A stretch of DNA of 64,000 bases from Aplysia californica (lineage: Eukaryota > Mollusca > Gastropoda > Aplysiida > Aplysiidae). Below the pieces are notes generated by a model. That model made no database searches, was not told the origin of the DNA, and saw nothing but the letters and a program-made list of their open reading frames with translations. The stretch lies in assembly GCF_000002075.1 (NCBI RefSeq), contig NW_004797282.1:641813-705812 (forward strand). Direction: 5' to 3'. Position numbers and translations under genes: made by a program. Every line of letters starts with the position of its first letter. Position 1 is the first letter of the stretch. Shown here piece by piece: positions 1 through 30,000 of the stretch.

Positions 1-843
1 GCAAAGCTCACTTTCAAAGAGCCTTTAGACAGAAACAAAATCACAGGAAAATCTTCCCGTCTTCCCTCCCTCAGGTGCCTCAGGTGGAAAGTTCTTGGCC
101 AGAATAACTGAGATTACTGAATCTAATATGTCACAGCAACCCCCCCCCCCCCCTCGGTGGCTTACAAGTAGCAGTGGGTCTGGTGATGACAGCACAGTGA
201 CACCGGCACACGACTCACGTTCTTATCTGATTCTCTGCTAGAATAGAATTCTGGAGATTGAAATGCTGGAAAAGAAAAGTAACCATACGGAAATGCAAAG
301 CTCACCTGATCCAGCCACACACATTTTCTTTTAACTTTGATCCTGGCCGGTACTTATCTCCGCTGTGGAGGGGTAACATATTAAAACTAAAGAGGGAACT
401 GTACTTTCAACCCTACCATTAATCGAAACATGCCACGATTTATAACACGCCGACAATGTTGTCGGCACACTGGACTCACAGCTGTCGTGGCTATTTAAAC
501 CAGAGCTGACAAATTGTTTTTCCGGTTGAAACTTTCGCATGATCCTTTACTAATCGCTCAAAATACACCGTGTAAAGTCTTTTATGCAATTTATTTTTCT
601 AAATAACATATGTAGGCCAAAAGAGCGTTAATTTCCCAACAATAACGTTTTGAAAAGGAGGCCACGGAGGAAGTAAACATGTACCTAGCTTTACAAGAAA
701 GCAAAATGGCCCCGAGCGATACAAACAAAACAAGCCGATGACCACAACAGCGCTTGGGCTTGGGTTCAAATACTATGTAGATCTAGCACGTGTTACACTT
801 AAAGGATACTATCCCTAAATTAAAAAAAAAATAGTTGTCAGTT
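1..843. other. Upstream region of NADK2
   Basis: No recognisable coding sequence. A run of cytosines lies near 140-152. The minus-strand text ATCAG followed by gtgagc (donor GT at 305-304) could be a splice donor of a divergent first exon starting somewhere before 540, but nothing coding is recognisable there. The NADK2 promoter and 5' UTR should lie in 541-843. Confidence 0.4.
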
Positions 844-17771
<16,928 letters not shown>

Positions 17772-19671
17772 GTCTGTTTTACACCTGAATGTTAAGTCTG
17801 CAGCACTAAAATGCTGTGAAACGGGTTTGGTTATTTTTACTTTGCTAGGCTTTGTTAAGGTCAAGATTGAGTTCCTCTTATGCAACTATACAAAAAAAAC
17901 CGTGTTTCCTTAGGTTCTGAGGTGTTCAGATGGAATCTCGAGTGATACATATATATATGTATTATAATGTACTGTTGCATATTCAGCAATTTTTGGGGCT
18001 TTGTTCTGTTCTGAACCTCACATAACGTGAGTGACCATGTGTGACTTTTGGTGTGCAGTGAAGAGTGAGTAAAGACGTGGTCAGGCGTGTCCCTGTTTGG
18101 TTTATGACTTTAGATGGAAGACTGTACCTTTGTGTAAAAAGATTTACCTGGCCTGGATTTTTCTTTAATTGTTGTTGTGTCTGTGCGTTTGTGCACAATT
18201 GTAATTTGTAACTGCTGTTGTATTATTAATTTAGATGAGGAGCCAATTCTTGAAATTTGCATTTACGAATCTTTGAACAACCTGCTTTGCTGCAGGATTT
18301 TATCTCGTAGCTACTGGGAGACCAGTGCCATTCCGTCTTATTTCACTGTCATATTTATTGATTTGTCATATTTTTTACACAAGGTGGTAACATCAGGACA
18401 CGTTTTTTGCATTGTGTTCACATCATAGCAGAGCAAAAGGCACAGTTTATTTTCCCCACTTTCTTTTTACCTCATGAAATTGTAGACATTGTGTTCAAAT
18501 GAAATTCTTCTCAAGAATAATATTGTTTTCATTCTACTTTTTGTTTAATGGTTCATAGAGGGACTTGTTTCTGGAGTAATTCTTTGTCTGAATACTCCTG
18601 ATCGTCTGCTCTGCTACTTTTATGATAGCATTTCATATCGTGATCTAGCTCTGGCATTTTGATAGATCCTATCTTTCGAAATGAGTGAAGCTTCATGGAG
18701 AGAAGTTCAAAATTCATTGCAGTGCATTTCTCTTACTCAGTTCACAATCATGAAACATCTTTTCACTGACCAAAGAATGAAGTCTTGGTTAAAATTGAAG
18801 GCAGTTCTATTTTGTTGTAGGTCACCAGACATAACATTAGATGTGCTCGCTTCGTGGGAAAATAAAACATGCATGCATCAGGTGCATTGCTTGAAAATAC
18901 ATAGTGCCAGGTGTATGTATTGCTTGCAAAAAAAACATATCTGTTACACTTCCTTTAGGACCGATGACTTGCTCTACGATGTAACGCCACTTCTCTTTGT
19001 TATAATTCTGTATTGCTATTTCACAGATGCATAGCTGTCTATACACCAATCTGCATGAATACAAATACATGCTTTCTCGGATGAGCTAATTTGATGATGG
19101 TGCGTTTTCAAAGTGTAGTCATACAACAAATCGCGTAGGAGAAGTAATTATTAAGACTTGGGCATACTGTGTCTTTAATCTTGAGGTCTCAATTCAGGTC
19201 TAGTAATAGAGAACTGAAAAAAAATCTGTTTGTTTTCCTTGTTAGTTGAAACATGTTACTGGTTAGCTATTTCATCATGCCAAAAGACTTGCTTTGATAC
19301 TTAGTTCCTCCCAGCATGGTCAGTGGATTACTTAGGGTATATATTTGCATTTCTGTTTGGAAAAGTATGGTGGAGTTTCTAGTCTGCTGGAGTATAGGCA
19401 AAATGCTTTTGAGGTCTTTTATGCTCATTTGTGCTCATTAAAATAGTACAAGTTGGGGAAAGTGTGTCGAAAGAGTAAAAGCTCCCCTGTGCACAGTTTT
19501 GCAAAACTCAAATAATAAAAGACAAGTTCCACTATTTGTGTTTGTAACTGTTGTATAGGTCTGGTGAAGAACTGAAGACTGAGCGTAATGGCTGTAGAGG
19601 CTTGATATAAACATTCGCTCTTTGTGTTGTGCTGTAAAATTTTCGTTAGGCTCAGTTAATAAATTATGCAA

Positions 19672-19860
19672 GCTTGCCAACAGACCCAACTTTCCTGGGA
19701 CTGTCCCAGATTTGGCAGTCTGGAATTTGAGAAACCTTATCACTTACACTTACAGTACTCCAAAACCAGTCCCACTTAGATGTAATTTTGTTCTTTCTTG
19801 TGTATGCGGATGCTCTAGCATTGGTATCTCTGACTGATTGGGTTTTGAAAAGGTTGGCTA
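19672..19860. repeat. Dispersed repeat also found near 47100-47900
   Basis: Shared segments include CTTGC(CA)AAC/AGAC..GGGACT, CCAAAACCAGTCCCACTT/CCAAAATCAGTCCCACTT, TTGTTCTTTCTTGT-like text and GGGTTTTG.AAAG, in the same order. The copy near 47.1-47.9 kb is interrupted by other sequence. The family is unknown. Confidence 0.4.
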
Positions 19861-20514
19861 GCCTTTTTATCCTACCTTGTTTTTCGACAAAGAGTGATCA
19901 TGATATTTAATTCAGGACAAAGTGGTTCAGACTGCGGTCTGTTACAATATCTAATCATAGAACTTTAGCTCTATATTATTTGTAGTTATATGTTTACTCG
20001 AGAAGCAAAAGATATGTATTGAAGTAGTTATTAGATTCTGAAGACAGCTATGGAAATCAAATGTCATGGTCATTTTTTTGCTGGCGCTGTCTGCAAGGCC
20101 AGTCAATATTTCATGGGCCATGTTTTTTACTCTTGTTTAGCGTTTAGCTCATATGTAACGCGTGAAGGAAGAGAACAATGAACTATCCAATTCTGGGGGC
20201 ATATTTTGCTTGGTAATATTCTGATTGCTTACACTATTTTGAACTGTTATTCTGAGAAAATGGCTAGTCTTGATGCATTTAAAAACATATAAGCAGGGTA
20301 TGAATAAGTTTAATGAATTTCTTTTTAACCATACATTTTTTAACTTCTGTGTTGCCAATATGTCATACATGTGTGAAATGGCTGCGAGTCTTCAGTCAAT
20401 CAAACACATTATTGCTGTTGAAGGAGAGAAGGGGTTTTCAAATACAATATATTTATGTGGAGTTAGTACTAATACTACTGCATTAATTCTATTATCGCAT
20501 TAAATTCTCTTGTC

Positions 20515-20695
20515 AGCTTGTTAGTGTGTTAGTGCTTGATCGGCAGTCTGTACATTTTGCTTCCTGGGAAGCTGAGAATATTTCTGAGTGTCCTAGTGTG
20601 TGCTGGGGTAATGATAATTGTAAAGAGCACTGAGCACACTGTAGAGCATGGATATGCACTATACAAATGCAGTAATTATTATTATGACTGTCAAT
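20515..20695 (+). mobile_element. tRNA-derived SINE, 3' part
   Basis: It matches the body and tail of the complete SINE at 32572-32932: CTTGTCAG.TTGTTAGTGT, TGCTTCC(T/C)GGGAAGCTGAGAAT, GCTGGGGTAAT and ATATG..CTATACAAATGC, ending in an ATT repeat. The tRNA-like head is missing, as expected of a 5'-truncated retrotransposed copy. Confidence 0.75.
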
Positions 20696-21354
20696 CTGTT
20701 AATTACTAACTTGACTCTCATTTCGACCTGTAGACAGTGTAGGATGCAAAAAATTGTTGTTCTAAGGGATAAATATCCTCGTGTCCAGTCCTGGGGCCTT
20801 TGCAAATGTTCAAGTGCTTTGGATTTGAATTGATATCAGAAGTATTTAGCACATGAAGGTGAAGCAGTTCCAGCATTTGGATTGGGTGTCTCAAGGAATA
20901 CTGATCAGATTTATACTTTATGGTTTGTAGGAAGATTGGTGCTGTACAGATACCGCTTGTCTGCAAAGAAACCATCCCAGCTTAGTTAAGCATAATTATC
21001 CATGAACTTTCTTCTTCCTGTACTCTTGTATTCACACAACTCACGCATACCTGATATTAAATTGTTCAAATGGGTTTCGCAGATGATTATTCAATTGTGT
21101 TTCGCGGATGATATTTCCTGCTGTTCAAATATGTACATTACTGCTTTCCAAGCATCATTCTTTTAATAAAATGTAAAAATCTGTGGTGTTAATGTCCTGA
21201 CATATTACAGTGAAGTCCGTTTAAACCGAAGGCTGCATGGATGGCGAGTACTCTGGTGTGGGTTGCTCTTTCTTTCCTATCAAACATCTATCGTTTTTAT
21301 CTCTTTTCTTCCTTTTTGTTTGTTTGTTTGTTTGTTATTCTCTTATAAATCAAA

Positions 21355-21570
21355 TGAGATACTGCTTACTTGATGAAGCCCACATGGGACGCTCAATGTT
21401 AAAATCAATCAGGAAACGACAAATGCAGTTTTTAGGACACCTGAATAGACATGAGGGTCTTGAACATCTACCTCTCACTGGCAAAATTGAAGGCAAATGA
21501 GGCAGGGGTAGGGCCAGAACAACATACTTAGGAAACGTAAACAAATGGGTCAGGGAAACGTAGCTTTTTT
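21355..21570 (+). mobile_element. LINE reverse-transcriptase C-terminal fragment
   Basis: The translation gives SIRKRQMQFLGHLNRHEGLE followed by HLPLTGKIEGK, a stop, then GRGRARTTYLGN. This is the conserved tail after the fingers of many non-LTR reverse transcriptases (KRQ..FLGH..R..GLE, then LTGKIEGKRGRGR). It is a decayed remnant inside the pogo-like element. Confidence 0.65.
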
Positions 21571-21630
21571 GAGAGCCTCCGAGGAAAGGAATGAATGGAA
21601 ACCATGATCGCTTGTGTCTGTAGCAGATCT

Positions 21631-21722
21631 GGCACTGGATAGTGATTCTCTTGTAACAGTAACTCCTCTAATCTTTGGCACTGGATAGTGATTCTCTTGT
21701 AATAGTAACTCCTCTAATCTTT
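21631..21722. repeat. 46-bp tandem duplication
   Basis: Two consecutive units beginning GGCACTGGATAGTGATTCTC differ at one base. The segment ends in the same CCTCTAATCTTTGGCAC text as the dispersed repeat at 50660-50815. Confidence 0.9.
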
Positions 21723-23454
21723 GGCACATGTATGACCTAATTGTGTTGCAAGCGCTGTTAAACTCTTACGAAAACAAAAACAAAATCTGTGGGACTGCCA
21801 GCTTTTCTTCAGATATGCCTTGTTTTTGGTTTAGAGTGAGAGATTGCTCAAACTGAAATAGTGAAAAAATTAAAAGCAGGGATTCTGTCTTCTGTCAGTG
21901 TACCCCTGTTTTTGGATTGACCATGTTCGGTTTAAGCGGCTTCTACTGTATTAGATCTATATATATAAATTGATTCATGGTTATACAGACTCAGTATTAT
22001 CAAAGAAGTATAAGTGACTGACCTATTTGTAATGCTGAAAATATGTGTATAGTTCAGGAAAAAAGATTCCTATTTGTTGTGCCATATGCACTTTAAAAGA
22101 TTCAAAATTTGTATGTAAGGAATACATGTAATATCCTCATTATACCCTACTGTAACATACAGTTGAGTGATTTCTTTCAAGATGATTTTTTTTTCCTGCC
22201 TGGGAATTGGGGGGGTTCAACACTTGTGGCTTGTGGAGAATGGTACTTGTAAATAAAAACCTGTTCATTAATTAAGGTAACGGTTTTTTATTTATCCCTT
22301 CAATGCTTCACCTTGTTTTGCCCTGGCTCTTTCAAGGCCTTCATGACATTGCATAACAATTTTTTTCTTTCTCGAGTGATTTTTAATACCTTGGTTAAAG
22401 ATTTCTATTAAAACTATTTTGATCCTGCACTGTTGTGAACTATTGAACAGTCCACGTGTTTTTGTGTGGCAAACTTTGTGTATCAACACAATATATGCGG
22501 TATGAACTTTACACTGCTGTTGGGACCCAGTAAAAGACAGCTGCTTGTTGTTGATATAGGGTGGAATTATGTTTTGGATGTTGATTATAACTTAAATGAT
22601 CAACCAACAAAGGAGAACAACTTGCTTTACATATGATATACTGACTTAAAATACAGTAGCTTATCATTGTGATTCTCAGCATCTGTCTGAGGCAAATTCT
22701 GCTTAAATATTTTCTTTGTAACAATAACTTTGGCACATGCCCTGTTTATGGAAACCTTAATTTTGAATTTTTTTCTTTTTCTTTTTTACAAGAGATATGA
22801 CAAAGGAAATAATATGTCCTAGAGTATTGTGTACTTCTGCCTGAGTATCAATAAAAATGATTTTATTGGCAACAATTTTCTTTACTTGTTTTTTATCTGT
22901 AAAAGTATATAGTTAATTTTGTTGTATTGTGTTGCAGTTGGTAGCTTTGTGTTGTCAGAGCCTTAAGATAAATGATATTATATTACTGTTGGAATTGTTC
23001 AAGGCGGCCAATCAAGAAGAAAAGTGGATGTCTTGGGCAATGTATTGTAAAACGGCAAAAATGAAAAGGGACAAGTGTCCATTTTAACTTTAATTTTGAA
23101 ATATTATTGTATCGGTACTTACTCACATTCTCGTAGTCAATGTTATTTCAAGTTTTAAGCTGACAAGATGTTAACAAAAAGGCTGAGGATATATTGCTAT
23201 AGAGATACAGTTGGGCACGTACAACTCAAACACATTGGGGTTTAACAATAAATATGTTTACCACATCTTTAATCAGGTAAATCAGGCGGGGAACGGCAAA
23301 CTGTACGAGCTATCCGTTATTTTCAGTTTTCCAAGCTCGTGATATGTGTGCATGATTGTATAATAATTAATTGCCCCTGCAGGTGGGGGGATGATAGTTT
23401 TAATATGCGGGGAGGGGGGGGGGGAGAGTAACACCTGCCATGATACTGCTTGTT

Positions 23455-23770
23455 TAAGTAAGGTTTTATGGCGCTCGCAACTGCATAAGGTCACATGAGG
23501 GCCAAAGGGTGGATGTCAACAGAGAAGTCGAAACGGGGAATCTGGCTTACTCTGCTCACCTCTAGCATCGACAGCACAAGTGACAAAGTCTGCTTCGACA
23601 ATCAAGGCACCCTGGAAATTGTTCACAAGAGAGTGACAAACATACAAAAAAAGTAGAGGGAAATGATGATAGTAAAGAAGAGGAAAAATAAAGCAGCAGT
23701 TCCCCCTATGCTGTTCTGGAACAGCAAAAAGTTCCCCAAAAGGTGCAAGATTATAGTAATATTTGAAAAG
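23455..23770 (-). repeat. Dispersed unclassified repeat (G family), reversed copy
   Basis: Read on the minus strand it matches the repeat at 16541-16770: the GAACTGCTGCTTTATTTTTC segment, TATGTTTGTCACTCTCTTGT, a TCGAAGCAGAC segment, TGACATCCACCCTTTGG and GCGCCATAAAACCTTAC. It lies about 240 bp beyond the DPH5 stop codon. Confidence 0.65.
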
Positions 23771-23965
23771 CCCCTATGGAAAACAAAAATGTTAAAATTT
23801 CGGAAGGATGAGAGGTCCAAAAGTGTCATAACTATTGCCTCCAAGGATGAGAACCAAGATGAAATATAGCAATTAGTTTGTTTTCCTTTACTTTTATTCC
23901 CATGGCTAGTATAAAATGAAGAAAAATTCACACACAGATCTTGACTATATTTTTCCTGTTTTGCT

Positions 23966-23971
23966 TTTATT
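23966..23971 (-). terminator. Polyadenylation signal of DPH5
   Basis: AATAAA on the minus strand lies about 35 bases past the DPH5 stop codon, in a TTTTGC-rich setting. This implies a very short 3' UTR. Confidence 0.6.
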
Positions 23972-24006
23972 GGTCAGTTCATTTAAACATTACACAGTCG
24001 CTAATG

Positions 24007-27000
24007 TTATCTCTCATCCTCTGAGGCGAGATCATTTTTGACTTGATCACTGGCAGCAAAAAGTCGCAGCATTTGCTTCTCCAGTGGATGCATGTGGCCT
24101 GGGATGACCATTGAGTGCAAAGGAGGGCCCATGTCCAGCGCTGCCATCTCCTTCAAGGTTGCCGTAGAAATTTTTTGGTCAGACGCACCAACTCTGGCTA
24201 CAGCCACGCAGATAGAGGAAGGGGTTAAATCTGGGGAATGTCCAGGGCAGTGTAACAATGAGGAAGGTGCATAATCTTGGAGGAGTATTGTACAAAGTTC
24301 TTTACATTATAATGATGATAGTGTGAATGAAATTGTTTGGGGTTTTTTTTTTTGGGGGGGGGGGGGTGGTGGTAAGAGTTTTACGGTCCTCACAACTGCA
24401 TAAAGTTGCAACCAGAATGAAATCTGAGGAATGTTAACTTCGGTACAAAATTACAGTGAGGAAGGGGCATATTGCAAGAAAAGCATAGTTTATAGCTAAA
24501 TACAACTGTGACGATGGCGTGTACAAAATATTAGGAATGTTTAGTGCAGCATAACGATAATGATGAGAAAGGTGTGTAATCTGGGAACAGCATAAACAGT
24601 TAATAATAAAACTATGACAAAAGCCTGAATGAAATCAAATTATCTACATTTGAATGTTTCTCGGTCAGGAAATGGGATAATTTCTGTTGATCAGTCTGAT
24701 CAATAACTCTCACTAGTGTGTGGGAAACTCCAAAGTTTACTCCAAACCAAGTTCACATTACTTAAAACCTCATCATGGCTTGCTCCCTGCCCTTATCTGA
24801 TTAAGATCCCATCAGCACATCATCCAACTTTTCCTCGATTTATTAGACATAACATCTTAGAAGTGGAGCACTGTATGTAAAATTCGTCTTTATCTTGGTG
24901 CAAATCCAGTTTTTGTACACAAGGTAAATTCTATGGTTGTTGAAATGTATTTTAAACTTTAGTGTAAGAGAGAGGTCGTACCCGCATCAGTTTTCTGGTC
25001 CTTGTCTCTTCTCTCTACAATGTCAAGCAACTGCTGGGCCGCCTGGCTGGCACTCAGAAACCGAGGTGGCTCGTAAATGGGGCGTCCTCTGAAGCACAAG
25101 TTCAGCAGAACTGGGTTAACACCTGTTTCATATTTGTGGGTGAAACAGAATATAATATACAGTCGAACCTGTGTAAGACGGCCACCCTTTGTCAAAGAGA
25201 AAAGTGGCCGTATAAGACAGGTGGCTGTCTTGGGCAGGACTGATCAAAATGAAGAAAAAAAACATTTCCGTCTGAGGTCCCAACCGAAGGCAGCCACATT
25301 GTTGTTGTTGTTATTGTTGTTTCTGTTGGTTTGTACTTTGTTAGCTTTTTTATTTTGTTGCTGATTTTGTGCAAAGGTGACAATAAAACGAAATGTGTCA
25401 GATGAGGAAGACAGAGTGCCATAAACAAACACATGGGTCGCCACCACTCGGAGAATGAGCAAAGCTTCTGTTGCAAGTTCATGTTGACGTCCATTGTTAC
25501 TTTGTTACAGACTGGGTAAACAGTGACGACACATCTTACCAACGAGTTGTGGGCAGGGCTTATCGGTATTGAGGGATCACACGCTTACCTCACCAGCAGC
25601 TGAAAGTTTATTGTTACCTGTTGGTCAACAGTGGGAGGGGCCTACGCAATACGGTTGGTTGGAGGGACTACCTAACAACGACAGTTGATTGGATTATCAC
25701 GGCTCGTCCACAACATCAAGGGCCAATACATAATTTATGACAAAACCTTGGGCGATGAGAGAGGTGGACGTATATAAGACAGGAGTTATTGTTTGGTCTG
25801 GAAGGGGTTGCGTGATAAAATATGGTGGCCGCGGCAGCGTTGGACAGGTGACCGTTTTACACAGTGGAATTATATGTAAGGCATCGTGGTGAAATCAGAC
25901 GCTCGTCAAAATAATTAAATCCAAGAAATCGGCATCTTTTTGTCCTGTTTGGAATCTTTTTTCTCCAATTTTTGTTTTTTGGCTCAACACCTAGCATGTC
26001 CATTCAAAAACACTTTTATGTGTGGATTTTATGGGGAAATGTTGATTAATGGCACAACAAATATTTGCAGTTACCAAGGACTCTTAAGCTATGGAAGTCA
26101 CCAAACCTTGGCAGCCATTTTTTTGCTAATTTTACCTCTGAAACCAGGCAACCTTATCTCCTTCAATCGCAAATATCTCAACTTTCTATTCAAAATAAAT
26201 GATTTTTTTCATCAAAGCAAGGCAAAGGAACAATCCTCAAGATGATACCAATAACTCTAAAGGGCTAAAAATTGAGGAGCGCCTGATTCCACTGCGTTGT
26301 GACACATATAGAAAAAACACAGGGNNNNNNNNNNNNNNNNNNNNNNNNNNNNNNNNNNNNNNNNNNNNNNNNNNNNNNNNNNNNNNNNNNNNNNNNNNNN
26401 NNNNNNNNNNNNNNNNNNNNNNNNNNNNNNNNNNNNNNNNNNNNNNNNNNNNNNNNNNNNNNNNNNNNNNNNNNNNNNNNNNNNNNNNNNNNNNNNNNNN
26501 NNNNNNNNNNNNNNNNNNNNNNNNNNNNNNNNNNNNNNNNNNNNNNNNNNNNNNNNNNNNNNNNNNNNNNNNNNNNNNNNNNNNNNNNNNNNNNNNNNNN
26601 NNNNNNNNNNNNNNNNNNNNNNNNNNNNNNNNNNNNNNNNNNNNNNNNNNNNNNNNNNNNNNNNNNNNNNNNNNNNNNNNNNNNNNNNNNNNNNNNNNNN
26701 NNNNNNNNNNNNNNNNNNNNNNNNNNNNNNNNNNNNNNNNNNNNNNNNNNNNNNNNNNNNNNNNNNNNNNNNNNNNNNNNNNNNNNNNNNNNNNNNNNNN
26801 NNNNNNNNNNNNNNNNNNNNNNNNNNNNNNNNNNNNNNNNNNNNNNNNNNNNNNNNNNNNNNNNNNNNNNNNNNNNNNNNNNNNNNNNNNNNNNNNNNNN
26901 NNNNNNNNNNNNNNNNNNNNNNNNNNNNNNNNNNNNNNNNNNNNNNNNNNNNNNNNNNNNNNNNNNNNNNNNNNNNNNNNNNNNNNNNNNNNNNNNNNNN

Positions 27001-30000
27001 NNCTTATTCCACACCCCCCGTTTATTATTTTTTTCCAGCTTGCCCCGACCGATGGTCATATGAAACATTATATATAGAATCTAGATATCTGAATAAAACT
27101 TCTTTATTTTTTTGTAGATGGCAAATTACCATCAGTATTAGTACCGGCCAGGTTGGATATCTCAATTTTCTGTGCATTTTTAAAACTTGTACATTGGTGT
27201 ATATTTGAAAAAAAATGAAACTGGTTTGTAAAATTTGTTCGTAATTGGGAAAAGATGTCACAGTAACTTACTAAAATTTCATGATCTCTTGACCTTTTAT
27301 TCACTGAAGGAAAAATAACACAGATTTGTTCCTACTAGTACAGGGGTATGAGGATGAATGTGTCCCCCCCCCCTTTTTATCCCCCCCCCCCCCCCTTTTA
27401 CTATTTTGGATGGACCACTTGTCCAACCCCCGTTTATTAATTGTGGACCACTTGTGTGTAAATACCCGTATACCTTGAACAGAAGTCAAGACATTTGTAT
27501 TTGAAGGAGGTGAGGTTGCTTGGTTTCAGTGGTGAAATTATCCAGAATATGACCGTCACAGTTTGGTAACTCCAATAGCTAAAGAGTCCTTGAAAACTGA
27601 AAAATGACGTATATATTTTTCAGTAAAATTCACCTGGAAATGTGTTTTTATATATGGAAATAAGAGGGGTAGAGCAAAAAAATTAAAATTTTATAAAAGT
27701 TTCGTAACTTTTGGGAAAATGCCTGTTTCTCCGATTTCTGTATTTTGATGAGCGCCTGATTTCACCACGCTGCCTCTCATATGTTTGGCGTAATGATATG
27801 AATGTCTCAACAACCTGGAGCCAACAGACTTGAGATCTTTTCTATCATATGAGTACCGTTGAAATATGATTATTCTTTCTTTTTACTAAGATGCCATTAT
27901 TGTGATGCTGTTTTCCCTTCATCGGGTTACGTAAAACTTGAAGGGAGAGCCCCCAACTTTTGTCTCTTAATAGAATTTCCTCTGTAAAAATATTCTTACA
28001 TTTCGCTCAGACAAATTTTGTGATTCCACTTGACAGTGTCTGACTCAGCAAATACCAAGACAGGCTTCTAAATGAAGAATTTGTAAGTTCGCTGTGTCCG
28101 TTACCAAAGTACTCCTATGAGAGCCATTGTTAACAGGGTCTGTCATGTGGAAGTTAGGCACTCCACCATCACATGCACAATACCTGAATTTGATTTCAGA
28201 ATGGTAAGAATTTTTATGAGTACCTCTATCGTAATCTGCTTGAACATGATTGTATCCCTCTCAGCGTGGGTTGGATCTGACAGACAGGGTTGATGCCCAC
28301 ATTGTCTGAATTGTACAGATTAGAGTATACGGCACCAACACTTTTTTTTAAAAAGGTCCATTTTTCTCTCGCATACAAAAGCTAACACAATACAATTAAA
28401 TACACTTCACTGGAAAAGTCATCATAATGATCATCAAAACTTACTTCATCAAGTTCTCGATTGTCTGTTCTTTCATCTTGATATCTGACCAAATGAAAAA
28501 AATAAGCACAGGATACTTTAAACCTGAAATACACTCCCAGATGAAAACGCTTTCCAAATAAATATTTTGCATTGTACTAAAAACAATAATTATCCTTCTT
28601 GCTTGTTAATAAATTTAAGCTAAAAGTAAAAGACAGGGACAATTGTACATTTCAACTTTAAGACAGAAATAAAATCAGCTGCATAAATAAAAGATAAAAG
28701 AAACCTGTGCTCTGTTTGTTTCACATGAGGGTACATCATTTAATGCATATGTGAGGCAGCGTGGTGGAATCAGGCTCTCGTCAAAAAAATGAAACAGAGG
28801 AAAACAGCAGTTTTCTCCCTGCTTAGCAATTTTTATCAAATTTTTGTTTTTTGGCTCAACTCCTTTTATGACCATTTACAAACACATTCCCATGAGGATT
28901 TCATCGAAAACGCTTATTAAAGGCACAAAAATATAAATTTAGTTTCCATGGACTCTCCAGCTTTGGAATTTACAAAGCTTTGGCAGCTATTTTCTCCCTA
29001 ATTTCTCCTCTTAAACCAGGTGACCCCCACCTCCTTCAATCCAAAATATCTCCACTTCTATTGAAGATGGGTGGGTAATTTTTTCATAAAAAGCAAGACA
29101 AATGAACAAGCTTTAAGATGATACCAATAACTCAATATGCCCAAAAATTGACGAGAGCTGATTCCACCACGCTGCATCATATATGTCTATATTTGAAGAC
29201 GACTTTTTAAAAAATAATTTGATTAACAATTAATTATCATAAACAAGAGAATGACCCCTACTGATTTAACCAGGTGAAAAAAAATGTCACAAACTCCATG
29301 CCCACATCTTTCTCCATATAACTGATAGATGGAAAGAGCTGGTTTGTATATATATAAAAAGGTGGTGATACATTGAATGAAAAATAACAAACAGGTGGAT
29401 CGCATTGAATAAAACCAAAAGACAAATAAGATTTAGTTTAGTTTAGTAAGAGTTTTTCTGCATTCGCAACTGCATTAGGTCAACGTAAGATTTGAGGTAC
29501 GTACATGAAAACAGTGTTTACAAAAAGTAAAGTATTAAAAAACCCACTTAAAAAAAAAAAAAATAAAAAAATAAATAACACATACCGAGCAAACACAAAG
29601 TGTGCATGCCTCTCTCTCTGTTGACAAGGATTTTATCGTAAAAACTCTCTGGCTGCCAATCTTCAGTCCAGAATACAATGGAAACTGTCTCACCATAGTT
29701 GTACAGCTGAAACAAAAGGGAAAACAACATAATGGTAAAAATGCTACAGTCGACTATGGATGAGTAGATGTCGTCAGGGGAGTAAAAAAAACTGATCAAC
29801 TCATCCGAAGTCAAATTTAACTTTTGAGAACTGTAAATAGAATAAAAAGAGGCGCTGGGACCCGAGAAAAAGATCAACTTAACTGAAGATCAACTCAAGC
29901 GAAGTCGGCTGTACTACACACAGTAAAACATTTTCCTACATTTTCAGCGGTTGTGATAAAAATTTCACTAGCCACAACCAATACAACTTTTGGAAGAAGA

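Larger units (their letters stand above)
21208..21948. mobile_element. Pogo-like inverted-repeat element carrying a LINE piece
   Basis: The ends CAGTGAAGTCCGTTTAAACC (left) and CAGTAGAAGCCGCTTAAACC (right, reversed) are flanked by TA at 21206-21207 and 21949-21950. The interior contains a LINE fragment and a 46-bp tandem duplication, so it has been a landing site. Confidence 0.7.
17772..24006. other. Region between the convergent NADK2 and DPH5 ends
   Basis: The NADK2 3' UTR must begin here. AATAAA signals on the plus strand occur at 21165-21170 (followed by a GT-rich stretch), 22252-22257 and 22850-22855. Which one is used cannot be told. The stretch also holds a SINE piece, a pogo-like element, a LINE piece and a reversed copy of a dispersed repeat. 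No further protein gene was recognised. Confidence 0.5.

Noticed and set aside
835-843. TTG at 835 as the NADK2 start
   Set aside because: An ATG follows three codons later in the same frame and is the ordinary eukaryotic start.
26199-27077. Long open frames of 250-290 codons on both strands
   Set aside because: They are made almost entirely of unresolved N bases in the assembly gap.
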